The translations under genes were made by a program, and so were the position numbers. Shown here piece by piece: positions 35,203 to 47,382 of a DNA stretch of 64,000 bases; the first letter of the stretch is position 1, and each line of letters begins with the position of its first letter. The notes beneath the pieces are model-generated. The model saw nothing but the letters and a program-made list of their open reading frames with translations, made no database searches and was not told the DNA's origin. The DNA is taken from NCBI GenBank assembly GCA_033782935.1, contig JAWQEG010001538.1:372001-436000 (forward strand). The letters run 5' to 3'. The stretch comes from Petrolisthes cinctipes (taxonomy: Eukaryota > Arthropoda > Malacostraca > Decapoda > Porcellanidae).

Positions 35203-35417
35203 TACAGCCACATATCAAATATCCACCAACACTTTCCTTCCATAGTAGTAACTATCTTGGTAATGAAGAACAACACGTGTATGATTTTGCAGCACCTCAT
35301 AATAATAAATGAGGGATTTGAAATGACGTAAGGTGTTGTATGATTATATTTTGATATGATACTGATATATTTGCACAATGGAAGGAATGTGTCGGTGGTT
35401 CTTTGATTGTGGCTGTA
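35203..35417 (-). mobile_element. MITE copy 2, inverted relative to copy 1
   Basis: Same family as 34945-35158. The interior is the reverse complement of copy 1's interior at roughly 85% identity, so it lies in the opposite orientation. TA flanks are at 35203-35204 and 35416-35417. A 44-bp spacer separates the copies. Confidence 0.88.
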
Positions 35418-35585
35418 AAGTACATGCTGTTTGCCATAGAAATGGGCAAAATACCCTTGGACAAATACATATTATTATGTTATACAAGATTTATTTTTCT
35501 TTAATTCATTGCACCGTAGTGTCAGTCAACGTGCAGACAACTATACACAAGGGAAGGCGAGACTCATGAGAATCCAATGACTACA

Positions 35586-35642
35586 ACCACACACACATAC
35601 AAACACACACACACATACACACACACACACACACACACATCA
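35586..35642 (+). repeat. (CA)n microsatellite
   Basis: ACACAC repeats with occasional T, placed at the 3' tail of the minus-strand LINE C copy, where (TG)n may be its tail. Confidence 0.9.
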
Positions 35643-37594
35643 CAAAAACATAACAAAATGAAGCACAAGCATACAGATAAATATTTACATTATGACCTAC
35701 TTGAATCCACCAAAACGAGGGTGGCGTACCAGAAGTACCTCCAGAACCTGATGGTTCAGCAGGTGTCGACAAACCACATCAAGTGGCAGGCCCCGGGGCA
35801 GCAAGTGTCGGACAGTGGGGCAGGCCAGGCAATAGTGCTCTATAGTGTTAACACGAGGCGCTCGACACAAGCAACACTCAGTGAAGGGAGGCTCACCCTG
35901 CATCCCAGCAACCTGCCACGGTGGCCGGTAACCAAGCCTCAAACGAGCAGAGACTACATTGTGCCTCCGAACCATGAGGCCTCGACGACGGTAGGAATAT
36001 TTGTGATGGCAGACAGACTCGTAATGGGTGATGGAGATGCATCCCTGCGTCGCCGTGCAGGGAGGAGAGCGGCGGAGCGGACTTTAGAGAGGTAACATGT
36101 CAGGGAGAGAGGACGTCCAACACCACGAGGAGGCAGATGTCAGGCTTCCTTTGCGAGTCTGTCAACTGTACCATTGTGACGTAAACCTACATGGGATGGC
36201 ACCCATAAAAATTTGACAGTCAAGTTACGATGACGCAATAAGGCCAAAAACGATAAAATCTGCTGAATAACAGTAGAGTGTGGGGGCTGAACACTAGAGA
36301 GGGAATGAAGGGCAGGTTTGGAGTCACAAAAAATGGCAGCATTCACTCCACGTTGACAAACAACACTAACAGTATCCAGAATGGCATATAGTTCACACAA
36401 TGTTGAGCTAGAGTGGTTACAGAGATGACGGCCAACCCAGCTCCCTGGAGGTGACTCCAGGTCAGGCGAGAAAACAGCACAACCTGCTGCACCATCCACC
36501 TGCAATGAGCCATCAGTGTAGAGGCAGTATGGATCTGTGATTGAGGAAGTTACTGTTTCTATGTGTTCCAGAGCCAACTGCCGCTGTAGAGAAGGCAGCT
36601 CCAACTTGGAAGTAGGTGTAAAGCTCACATCAGGTGTTGGTAGCATCCATGGAGGGGGCCCTGGGGGGACGTCTGCAACCATTATATCTATATTAAGACC
36701 ACGGAGCACAGAGGAAACAGACCTTATAAGAGTACGTCCAGCAGGCAGTATGGGAGGGACCGGATAGTTTGGTCTAAGAGAAGTCCTGACTAACTGAGAG
36801 TAATGGGGTGAAAGATGTGGGAAATGGAGGCACTTGACAGTGAAGCAAGTAACATTACAATAAATTCTCTCGATTAATGGGGGAAGACGCAACTCACGCT
36901 GCATGTTTACTATCCTGGTCGACATTGGACAGCCGAGAATTATTCTCATTGCTCTATTCTGAAATTTTTCTAAAGTTTCCAGAGTAGCCCTAGGAAGTTG
37001 AATCAAAGCAGGGGAGAGGTAATCAACAACTAAACGGATAAAAGCAATATTGATAGTCCTGGCTACTGGGATGGAGATGCCCGAGGAGTTGTTAGAGAGC
37101 CATTGAAGTGGTGTAAGTCGGCGCTGGAGACGACCCAATAAGTACTGGACAATGGGATGTTTTTGAGGTCTGGCAGGGATTAATCGGCCAAATATTGACT
37201 GGTGCACCCAGGTAGCGGTACTGGGAACACATGGGAATGACAGTCCCTCCAATGGTGAACACTGGTTGAGCTTGAGGAAGGCGGCAGGTGAATATTCTGC
37301 TCTTATCTGGGGAGACAATAATGCCACAGTGAGAGGAGGCCACAGAGAAGGAGTCAAGAATCTACTGGAGATCCCTTGATGAGGTAGAATGAACACAGAT
37401 ATCATCAGCATAGCACGTAGTTGTAGTTCCAGGAATATCATGAAGAGAAGAGTGCAGCCGATGCATCAGAATATTAAATAACAATGGGCTGAGAACACCC
37501 CCTTGAGGCATACAAAGATGAAAACTGCGCAAAGGACTGAGAGCACCACTGAAAAACACACGGGAGGTCCTGTTACTCAGGTAGCCCCGTGTTT
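35643..37594 (-). pseudogene. LINE C copy, 5'-truncated (RT end, RNase H, zinc motif)
   Basis: Minus-strand partner of LINE C at 54.2-59.2 kb. It starts inside RT at GYLSNRTS (about 37590) and keeps motif B PQGGVLSPLLFNILM and active site YADDICVHS (about 37400-37420). A TAG lies at 37362 and frameshifts at about 37380 and 37205, after which it is open from about 37205 to 36140. RNase H is complete here: YTDGSLQVDGAAG, LCELYAILD, CDSKPALHSL and the final block WVPSHVGLRHNGTVDRLAKEA. A shifted frame gives the C-terminal zinc motif CCLCRAPRVNTIEHYCLAC (about 35830-35890). The nucleotide match to 57.9-59.15 kb is very high. Confidence 0.9.
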
Positions 37595-37929
37595 TAAAAG
37601 TGTCGTAGCATTATTAGTTCTAGGAGTAAATGGCTTTTGCAAACACAGTGTATTGCTACATTTAACACTAGTTGTTTATCTCCTACCGGTACTTAAATCA
37701 TTTTTAGAACACAAAGTATATACTAAAAAAAATATTTAAACACCATGTGTATAATGTCTACCAAGTCGTGTACGAAATTACTTAGATATCATCAATTTCT
37801 TGCTGACTCTGTGAATGTTGTCACAAGGATTGTGACTTCTCTCGAGGTAGAAGGGTATTGGTTCCGTGCCTGTCATTGATCTTACGTTTTGTGTGTGTGT
37901 GTGTGCGTGTATTTGCCCTTTTATATAAG
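37595..37929. other. No gene seen
   Basis: No open frame of note; a (GT)n run lies at about 37888-37906. Confidence 0.5.
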
Positions 37930-38744
37930 TACAGTGCCGGACTAATGTTGTGTCCGCAGCCAGCCACACTGCACCCACCTTCTGAACCACTTCAGGCTCA
38001 GACAACGAAACACCAGATTGATCTTCGGATTCAGATCAAGAGACTGCCCACGGTGATGAAGGAATGGGTGAACACAGGGATGCCAGTTAACTCCAAGATG
38101 ATTTGATCAGTTGAATTGTGAAGCATCCATTGAGGAAACCGAGCTAATGCAAAGACACCGGACATTGAGCCTAACGGATGCATGCATAAAGCTTATTTTC
38201 GGCTTCCTTCTTGTGGCTTAATGTTGTTATACATTTTCTACCTTCGATACATTATGATGTTATTTGAACAAACCATCCTGGAATTTTAGTTTCAAATTAG
38301 TGAAAGCAAAAAAACGGTTGGAACTACATATTATTTATTACCGCCTATGTTTGTAGAATTATTCCCATAGAATTATTCCCTCATTCATTACATATAACTA
38401 AATATGAATAATGAACTATATACCTTAGTATATATTTGAAATAGAAACACCTACTCTTCATTGAATTATAATAACAATAAAGGTAAATGACAACATCAGG
38501 TAATTAACAATATAATAATCATGACAATATTAAGATTCCGTCAATGTATGGTCCAGCCTTCCTCAGTGTCAATCACTTCACCTAATCTCTTATGTAGGGT
38601 TTCCACCATTCCTTCATCACCGTGCACCGTCTCATGATCTGAATCCGAAAATCAATCTGGTGTTTCGTTGTCCGAGCCTGAAGTGGTTCAGAAGGCTGGT
38701 GCACTGTGGCTGGCTGTGGGACAGAACATTAGTCCGGCACTGTA
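37930..38744. mobile_element. DNA element, 815 bp, about 155-bp TIRs, TA-flanked
   Basis: The left end TACAGTGCCGGACTAATGTT matches the reversed right end TACAGTGCCGGACTAATGTT. The match continues through CAGCCAGCCACA and TTCTGAACCACTTCAGGCTC to about 38085 (left) and 38598 (right). The interior is AT-rich with no transposase. TA flanks suggest Tc1/mariner type. Confidence 0.88.
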
Positions 38745-38886
38745 CATGTATATACTGTTTACACAATACTAGTCTAAAAATACAAATTCATTGACCATTT
38801 CCTCACTAACAATTCCCTAGGGAATAATATAATTAGTCGTACGTCTCCTATCTCACCTCCCCTGATCAGGCTTCACCTTACCTTTA

Positions 38887-39475
38887 GCCCTGGTCACACG
38901 AGCAATTTTTTCGGAAATATATTGCTACTTTTTGACGGGAGGACGAAATTGGCTGAATATTGCCTGAATATCGGCAACATCTAGTGACATGAACAAGACC
39001 GATCAATTTTCAGCAACACCGGGCTCGCCAGTAACTACTATTGCTCAACTGGAGAGTTTATTAAGGCGGTTCAGTACGATTTATGTCGACTGTTGTAAAT
39101 ATTTTGCTTTAATATTATTTTAAAGAGTGGCAGCTGTTGTTAGTACAATCTTCACCTCCGTAGCTAAACACAGTATTAATTATATTGTGGACCTCAATAT
39201 ATGAGGAGGAGAAATTTTTCATTTTTATGATATATTTTGAAAGGAATAGGCCTATTGATAATTATTGTTTTTAACATATTATTAATCAGTAACATAGTAG
39301 GGTACTTCAGTTAAGACAGTTCTGAAGGTATATAAACAAAGTGTTTTAATGAAAGAAAGGCATGTTACGTCCTCAGTCTGTGTGACCAGTCACGGCAACT
39401 TATTGCTGAAATCTGCTCGGTCCAATAAATTCCCCTGACAATTTATTGATGAAAATTAGCTCGTGTGACCAGGCC
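38887..39475. mobile_element. Inverted-repeat element, about 590 bp
   Basis: The left end GCCCTGGTCACACGAGC pairs with the right end GCTCGTGTGACCAGGCC; TTA occurs outside each end (38884-38886, 39477-39479). Weaker inverted similarity continues inward. A TTA flank is compatible with PIF/Harbinger-type insertion, but this is unproven. Confidence 0.65.
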
Positions 39476-39964
39476 TTTACCCTACGTTACACTGAGCGCT
39501 GGTAGGCTGGCTTGGATATGAGTAATCTAAGGTTGGCTGTCAATATAGGTCGCGCTCACGCATTAACCCTTAAAGCACGGGGATATACTTGTGTATCTGC
39601 TCTCCAGCGTGGCCATATTTTACATAAAGTAAACAAATTTTGGCGGCTAGTAGTTTATAAACCACTATATCTACATGAATAAATGATAAATGGCATTGAA
39701 TCACAAACCTTTACCTGTCTCATGATATACTCCTGTCAACTGGTGTGGGAGCGCAAGGCTCAATGGCAGCCAACCCAGGATGACTTGGGCACTGAGCGTT
39801 CAGGCCTTACAGTATAGAGGGCAGTGACCCACCGGCCTATATTTGAGCCACTTTTACCTACACAAAAGCTAGCTTCCCATAAACAGGTGTGGATATAGGG
39901 GCGAGAGAGAGTATATTGTTTTGTTTATGTGCATACTACGGAGATGGCAACAGGGGGAAGCGAG
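39476..39964. other. No gene seen
   Basis: No open frame or repeat structure recognised before the ORF1 remnant. Confidence 0.5.
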
Positions 39965-40815
39965 ATGTCTTTGACAGGACTAGGTAGGCTATACATTGAT
40001 CTTCTGGAGGGAATGACTAGGATACGGACAGAAAAAGGAGGAGTTAGGGAAATTAGTAGAGGGTTTAAGGGATGAGATCATGGGAAAAGATAGGCATGGG
40101 ATTCGAAGGGGTTTCAGAAAGGAAGGGTGGTTAGGGAGAGAAGGGGAGACAGAGAAGAGGAGCAAGTACTTTGGGAGAGGGGGGAAGTTAATAGGGAGTG
40201 TGGGGGGGTGAGTCTTGGAAAGTGGTGAACAAGTGTGCAACTAAGTTCACCTTTAGATAGCATGAACGTGAAGAAGATAGGAATTTCGGTGAAAAACGTC
40301 TTCGAAGCCTTTAGCGATAAATGCGAGAGTGAGGAGGAGCCAGTGGAGGTTGACACGGTAGAGTGTGGTGCTGCTAAGAGCTAGTTATTGGTTGTAGGCG
40401 ACTCACCGGTCAGGTATTTAGGGAAATCGCTCACCGCCAGATCTAGGAGATTAAAGTGTCTGCCGGGGGATGAGGTGGAAATAATATTGGAGAGGTTAGA
40501 AGACATTATGCTAGGCAACGGATCTAAACCTGTTGTCTGCCTCAGTGTAGGAGGCATTAATGTCTGTAAAGTTAGGAGCAAAAGACTGCTGAGGCAGTCC
40601 ATAGAGAAATTAGTGAAAATTAGGTCTAGGAAAGGGATTCCAGTTGTATCTAGCATCTTGCCTCAAAGAGGGAACAGTCAAGGACATAGCTGTACAATTC
40701 GTTGACTACTGGAACCGTTATATGACAGGGATGATATGTACACCAGGGATGGGGTTCATCTTAGTAAGAAGGAGTTTCGGTGCTAGGCGGGACAACTGAT
40801 AGCAGGCTCGTGTGG
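39965..40815 (+). pseudogene. LINE ORF1 remnant with SGNH-esterase domain
   Basis: A start at ATG 39965 (MSLTGLGRLY) leads into a charged, coiled-coil-like region (about 40040-40240, frameshift near 40040). A short acidic linker follows, then after a TAG at 40381-40383 an SGNH hydrolase domain: block I LVVGDSPVRYLG (Ser nucleophile in GDS, about 40385), GGIN (about 40550) where GGND is expected, and, after a frameshift near 40700, block V MYTRDGVHLS (about 40738) with the catalytic Asp-His pair. Esterase domains are known in ORF1 of CR1-type LINEs. The Asp-to-Ile change in block III and the stops mean no activity is expected. No ORF2 follows. Confidence 0.6.
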
Positions 40816-41480
40816 TTTCGTTGACACTAGAACGAGTAGAAAACCGGAAAGACACCACCACTTCCCCTGTCGACCGTCTTATTGGCAAAGTAAAGTGGTT
40901 TAACCAATTGAAGGGCTATGATTTTATGATGAGCAACAACGAGGATTACTTCGTCCACAGGAAGGGCATCCTTCCCTCTGCTGCCGCCGCCACCTCACCA
41001 CCATCACTGAGGGACGGATAGGTGTCTTTCATTGTGGATGAAGGGAGAAAGGGCGTGGAGGCTACCAACATAGCCGGATTTGAAGGTGGGCAGTTCCCTT
41101 GCTCACTCCACACCCGTGGGAGGAGGACGACCGACACCCAGTCAGTTATTACAGCGACGGCAGCAGCAGGTAGACATCGTCACCATCTGCACCAAGACTG
41201 CTGTTGCCTTAGTTGCAGAAGGGCTGAGTCGTCTCTCCGACCTCCTCCTAGACATCTTCAGGAACCTGGCTTGCCACCAATTGCTATTTCTTCTGATCTA
41301 CAACCACCCACCACCACTACCACCACCACCACCAAGAAACGAGGCAGCAAGCCGGTACGAAGGAGGAGGAGCAGAGTGGACGCATCACCAACCCCGACCC
41401 AACCCTGTCGCTGGTTAATGCTACCTCGCCCACGTAATCGGGTGAACAATGGGAAGGCACCCCCACCTGACCATTCTTGA
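40812..41480 (+). pseudogene. Cold-shock-domain ORF, one in-frame stop
   Basis: One frame is open over 223 codons except for a TAG at 41019-41021. Residues ~23-95 match a Y-box-type cold-shock domain: GKVKWFNQLKGY (about 40884), RNP-1-like KGYDFM, RNP-2-like YFVHRKG (about 40947), then VSFIVDEGRKGVEATNIAG after the stop. Cold-shock domains bind single-stranded nucleic acid. Downstream, another frame reads VDIVTICTKTAVALVAEGLS (about 41170), then this frame gives a poly-Thr and KKRGSKPVRRRRSR basic stretch. It could be a processed Y-box pseudogene or an RNA-binding ORF1 of a LINE. It directly follows the esterase ORF1 in another frame. Confidence 0.55.
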
Positions 41481-42739
41481 CAAAACCCCTATATGGCGTT
41501 GGACACCGACGCCAGTTCCTGATCCAGTACCACCAGCAAAGACACCGCCGACGACAACATGGACATGGAAGATGGAAGGGAATGTAAGACAGACTGGAAT
41601 AGGAAGAGGAGGAGGACTGACAGCCCACCTACAGACCCACCATCCACTGTCACCGTTGACTGGTGGATGTCCGCATCTTCTTGACTCGACCTATGCCACC
41701 AACACTTCTCCTGTTGCCATGGCTGGTCCAGCAGGACGACACCAAGTACCAGCTTCGCCAAGTCAACATCAATTGTCGACAACAACAAAGAGGCATATGT
41801 GAAAGGGAGAGGGAGGAAAGAGAGAGAAAAGAAAAAAAGATATTTGGCTGCCTTAATGCCCACAATATAGTTGATAAGCTTTAAGAAAGAAAAAAAAAGT
41901 ATAGGGATGGAGGGGAGGAAGAAAAGTAGGATGGAGGGAAGGGGATAGTGGGAACGTGAGGTCGAGAGGAACTGCAACGCGGGGATGGAGAGTATAAATT
42001 TTTATGTCATCTTGGGAAATGGAAGGGAAGTTAGAAAGTACGAGAAAATAAGCTTAGAAGAGAAATAATAAAGGAAGTACAGGCACTTCCAGTAGAGTAT
42101 ACTACAGTAATTACATGGGTCCGTACAACAAGGTAGATGAGTCAAGGGCCATAGCTAGTACGGAGAAATTGATGATATAGCGTTAAGCTAAATGTGGATG
42201 AGTTTAAATGACAAGCACTTCAGAACTGAGTTCCAAAGCAGCAAGCATGATTTATTCAATGCTGACCGTTGACAGAGAATGGGATGGGGGTGTGTAAAGG
42301 ACAATTACCACTTCAGCTGTCCTTCCCCTCATCGTGTGGTTGTTTCCTCCTTAGAATGCCACTCAGCCATCCAGCCTGGACTCATCTGCCACGTCAGCAA
42401 TCTTCACCCCCTCCATATGGTCGACTCTACTTGCGTGCATTCCGTAGCTTCAGGAGGCCTGATCCGAGGTTACCAAGGACCTGTCTCCCACCGTTACTGG
42501 CAGAGAGCTTCCACAGTTTCGGTCTAGCCTTTGCTGTGGTAATACTCGTCCTCTCAGTGTATAGCAGCTACAGATACCACGTTCTGTCCGTGGAGTTACC
42601 CTGGTCTATAGCGGTTCTCACCAGCAGTACTCTGTTGTCTCTTTGCATTAGTAAAGTACAAAGTAAAGAAAATTTGCAGCGGTGCACCTTCAGTGTTTTG
42701 GTTTTGCTGGAGGACAACCAGTAATGTAGTAGAGTAGTT
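41481..42739. other. Possible continuation of the CSD ORF, then nothing clear
   Basis: Near 41545-41670 a frame reads DMEDGRECKTDWNRKRRRTD and at about 41790 NNKEAYVKGRGRKERKEKK. This basic, acidic-patch sequence could be the C-terminal part of the cold-shock ORF after frameshifts. From about 41885 to 42740 no convincing coding sequence is seen. Confidence 0.3.
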
Positions 42740-44306
42740 AGTTGCTCCCCACACCAGACCCGCAGCACTCGCTGCCCCAGGGGAAACCCTGTGTTAGTGG
42801 GGCCCAGTAGTCTGGTGCATCATTTGGGCACCTCTTTTTCTTAATCTACTTTTTCTTCCATATTTTCCATGCTACCTCCTGGGCCTACGGGTGTCTCTTT
42901 TGCGAACGCTGGTATTCGCCTGGGGAGTGGGTTCCTACTACACCACCCCTCGCATTAGGCAGGTTCGGTGGTGGGGAAGTTCCTTCCGCACAAACTCCGA
43001 TCCCCTAGCTGGTACTGGAGAACGCCGCCAGGCTTCGATCCACTACGGGTGGGGGGGGAGGGGGCGAGTAAAGGAAACTTTATTCTCTTCCCTAAATTAT
43101 TGTCTATTTTTTGGGGTTGATACAATAGTTAAGGGAGTTAGGTTGGTGAGCTAGGAAGAGGAGTCGGACGTAGTCCGATGCCCAGGATGGATGTTTCTCT
43201 GACTAGCCTCTCTCCTCTTCAAAGAGGGAGGTTAACGACCAAGGGCCAAACTAGGACAATGACAGACGATAATGGAACCCCAACGGCAGACAGACTACGA
43301 CAATTTGATATTGAAATTCCTCCCATGAATGCTCGTTATGTAAAGGTTCAATGTGTGAATGTGGGTCAGTCTCTCATGACTGTTAACCCCTTTATCATCA
43401 AAAAGGTCCTTGATGGTCAAGTGAGTGGCAGTCTTGATTAAGTTAAGAAGTTGCGTGATAGTAGGCTGAAGGAATCCCAGGTTAAGGATCTCCTTAAACT
43501 GTTGCAAATTCATGACCTCAGGGTGAACACCACTATTCCAGTTGGCCCAAATACTTGTAAGGGCGTCATTTTCCATAGGGATTTGGCAGCCATGGATGAA
43601 GCAGACATTCTAGAGGGCATGAAGGACCAAGGCGTTGTTGATGGTCGAAGCATGACCAAGATGAGAGAGAACATGAGAGAGAAATCTGGCTTGTTTCTTG
43701 ACTTTTGCTTCAGCTCAGATTCCGGACACAGTTAAGACTGGATACGAAATAGTCGATGTCAGACCATATGTACAGAAACCTATTCATTGTTTCCGTTGCC
43801 AGAAATTTGGATACACAGCATTGAGGTGCTTAAATAAAGATTCGTTCACTTGTGGTAAATGTGCATGTAGTCACGAGACATCTTTGTGTTCTGAGACAAT
43901 TCTCAAGTGTGCTAATTGTGGCGGCCCGCACCAGGCAACTGCAGGTGACTGCAAGAGCCTTAAAGTGGAGACTGAGGCAATGGTATATATGAGGGCTCAT
44001 GATGTCAGTTATGGTGAGGCAAAGAGGAGGGTGGAGAGGGTTAACCAGACTCCCACAGTTTCCTATGCTGCGGTAATGACTGGCACCATTGATGTTAGCG
44101 TGGTTATAAAAGGTAAGGATAAGGAATTAAAAGAATTGAAGGATCAAGTTAATAATTTAATGGTTCAAGTAGAATTATTGACAAAGAAACTGGAAGAAAT
44201 TTCTGTATCAACCCAGCAAAACAAGCACCACAAGGCTGATGACTGTCACGAGTCGATGATTGACTTGTGGCATAATAATAATAATAATGATAATATCGTA
44301 GCATAG
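42740..44306 (+). pseudogene. LINE gag (ORF1) with three zinc knuckles and leader
   Basis: After a leader with Cys/Gly-rich, non-coding sequence (42740-43180), a gag-like frame starts near 43184 and is broken at about 43439 (stop) and 43700 (frameshift). It contains RDLAAMDEADILEGMKDQGV (about 43578), VDVRPYVQKPIHCFRCQKFG and three knuckles: CFRCQKFGYTALRC, CGKCACSHETSLC and CANCGGPHQATAGDC (about 43785-43955). HDVSYGEAKRRV (about 44000) and a predicted coiled coil follow to 44306. This is the RRM-plus-CCHC gag layout of Jockey/I-type LINEs. No ORF2 follows. Confidence 0.75.
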
Positions 44307-45623
44307 AGATAGGGCTTATTTGAGCCAGGCGGAGGATATTCCACTGGTGTAGTTAGTTAGCTTTACCATTTTTACTGTATCGAGGTACAAGTTTGAAAGC
44401 ACCGACCCGTCCCTCTTAACGGTCGTTTCGTTCGTAGTCTCTCGCTTGTGTTATTAGCAAGGGAATTAATCATGCCGAGACAGCTTGATTGTGTAATTGC
44501 ATATGATAATCGTAACGTGGGAAATCATAGGGAATTATTTAGACGTCGTATATTAAAATTGTATGTATAACTAATGTGTATACGATGTGAAGGATGTAAA
44601 AATGGCGCGTTGAAACATACCGGTGCCAGGATATCGATCGCAGACACGCGTCGTTACTGTGGACGCGTTGCCGCTGCTGGCGAGGCAGCCAATTTGAATT
44701 CAGTTTGGCCTACACCACACACGAGTTAACATACGCATTGCTCGTCCTGCTCAGTCTCTCTCTTACCTCGGCCTTTGTCTCTCGTGACGAAGAGATAACC
44801 AAGGTTGAATACTCGGTATTTCAAAGCTTTATGGTTATATATTATTAATCGATTGCAACAGACAATTGATTGGTAAATAAGGTAAGAGGAGAGGGTTTTC
44901 CTACGAGGCCAGTCGAGGCTGCCTTGGTTTCCATCGAGAAGGCACGTGAGTATGAGTGATATTGTGTATTGACATTGAAAATTTAAACAAGTGTAGGACA
45001 TAATCTTTAACTGAGTCTATGTAGCGATCTTGGTTTTAGATTCCAAACTCGACAGTGCTAGTTTGCATTTAAATATTATTTAAAGTAAATTGACTAGGAA
45101 GTTCTTGAAATAGCACCTAATAAATAATTAATCACAGTGTTAGACTTGTTTAATCACAGTGAGAAATGTAAGCTATGTTATCGTAAGAAAATCGAAAGAA
45201 AATACTCGAGGGAATTAGCGAGTTAAGCGGAAACATGACGAGACCGTGAAAGAAAAGAAAACGAGTGCCATGATTATCGATTTATTGCGATATTAGCTAG
45301 TTAGTTATTTTTTGGTCGTGTAGAAGTGTATGCGTGTGGTAATTAATTGATTGTTTAAATAAATTAATTGTTTGTGCATGACTGAGATTAATAAATATAG
45401 TAAAATATAGGTTGTTGTGTACAGTCACTCATAAAAATTAAGACCCCCACAGGCCAGTCATCTTCTTATACTTGTGATATCGGTTCTGGCAACAGTGTAC
45501 TTGACGTCAGTGATGGCGCTTGAGAGATGAAGTTGATCTGCTCGACACATTTGTAACTAATGGTAGATGAGACGAAGCATGAGTTGGGATAATGTTTCGA
45601 GCAAACCAACCTTCCTCCAAACA
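44307..45623. other. No gene seen
   Basis: AT-rich. A TACAGTCACTCATAAAAATT motif near 45420 looks like a Tc1-type terminus, but no partner end is in view. Confidence 0.4.
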
Positions 45624-46892
45624 GTTATCAATTATTTATATAACGACATTCGTGTCAATTATTAACATCATTAAATGTAAGATTAAGTTTTTAATATTAT
45701 GATGTAACACAAAAACAACCGAGGTAATATTATTGTATACGGTATTTTTTCGTATAATATTCAATGGTTATCATCAAGCACTAAACGCTGAAAAATACTT
45801 ACACAATAACTGAAAAAGAATCATGAACCAGAATGCTCTTTATTAAATGAAGCAAATGTGAATACCTTTATATTACATGTGTCAAGTGTTGATACCACTA
45901 AAGGCGTCTTCTATTTATGCCAGAGCAACACTGGTCAGGCAACCCAGTTGCTCGGGTCGTCGATTTGGCATCTTCTATTTACACCAGGCAACCCTGGTCA
46001 CCCCAACCCGGGTTGGTCGGAGGGCAACCCGGAGCAACACATCCCGATAGCAGGGTTACGTGGCGGTATCTGGCAACTTTTATAGGTTGCTCATCAGTTG
46101 ATGCTACCAAAACAAACACTGGTAAGGCCTCTTACAGAAATATATATGATATTTTAGCATAATATGAGACGTTATCTTCAAAATACATAAAGGAAATATG
46201 ATTTTGAAGTGGCATGAGTACCCTAATCAGTAGCATTGGAGAGAAATGTCTATTATTATGCACAACCAGTCACAACCAACTCAAGAAGGGCTGCTGGACT
46301 GAAGTACAGAAGAAGAGTTCTTCTTCCTGTAACTGCAGTTTTTCCTCGCAAATGTCAGCCTGACATGCTATAGAAATTGTTGATTGAAATACTGGACACC
46401 AAAGTGTGGGTAAAGTAGCCAGGAAATATTATTGAAAGATGTGCCGCTTTTTTATATCTCTGATTTGTATTCCATTATTTTTTTGATGAAATTAAAGGGT
46501 ATCAGTGCATTTTGACCATGCTTGACCCTCTAACAACTTAACATAAAAGGCTCCACACACTGTTGTTTGTCCAAGTTAAGTCCCAGTAGTCTGCCTTTGT
46601 TAGATCTTGGTAATTTACCCAGGTTAGGTCCCAGTAATTTGGTCAAGTCCAGTTCAGTTAGCTTGGGTTAAGTCTGGCTGATTCAGGAACAGAAAAATAT
46701 TAAATATTTTATGGATTGCTTGCCAATTTTACCCATCAAACTTCAAATAAGTAGACCCTGGGATTATTTAAATGTCCAAAATTGTTTCGGTAAAATTATA
46801 TATTCCATATCTTTTGCTCTATTTAAAGTACCCTGTTGTACTATTGAGGTGTTTCTGTGTTAAATTTTTAAAACCCTATATATTACCCACAG

Positions 46893-47382
46893 GGTTGTTT
46901 TTATGAAGTTGGTTCCAGCTACAAAAGTTATGCTGCAAGAGGAACTTGTGTGTTGGAACCAGCATATCAAAAACCCGATTTGGACCCCGATGACCCTGGT
47001 GTGCCATTACCTCCCTTACCATCACCTGCTGTACCATCATCAGTGAATATACAGCCACCTACAACAGCTCCAATTCCCCCAACAACAGAAGCAAGTGCTT
47101 CCGCTGGTACTTCACAACAAGGGACTGTGCCATCACATCAACTGCGGGTAGTAGGTGGAGGTTAACTTCCACCATCCCATAATACTGAAGTGAGAAAGCT
47201 ACTCACTTAAGATGTAGACTTACTTAAAGAAAATATTCAAGTGGTCAAAGACAGTGAAGCCAGCAGGGCAGACCATATGAAAGAAATTATTAAAGAACTG
47301 CAAAGTTATAATGAAAATTATGAAAAATCAAACTCACGATTAAGATGAAAGCAGAAAACGAGGCAACATGAGTCTGACAGTG
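46893..47382 (+). pseudogene. Exon-like ORF inside the Harbinger-type element
   Basis: After an acceptor-like TATTACCCACAG (46881-46892) the frame reads GCFYEVGSSYKSYAARGTCV and a Pro/Thr-rich section to a TAA at 47163. The same frame then gives TEVRKLL, LKENIQVVKDSEASRADHMK and a Lys/Glu-rich coiled-coil-like end near 47382, with stops. It may be the last exon of the Myb/SANT-like accessory protein of the element (inference from position and composition). Confidence 0.35.

Noticed and set aside
35577..36095. 172-codon plus-strand frame
   Set aside because: Antisense shadow of the LINE C copy plus the CA repeat.
42269..42724. 151-codon plus-strand frame
   Set aside because: No ATG-supported start, no motif, and no link to the flanking ORF1 remnants; could not be supported as a gene.
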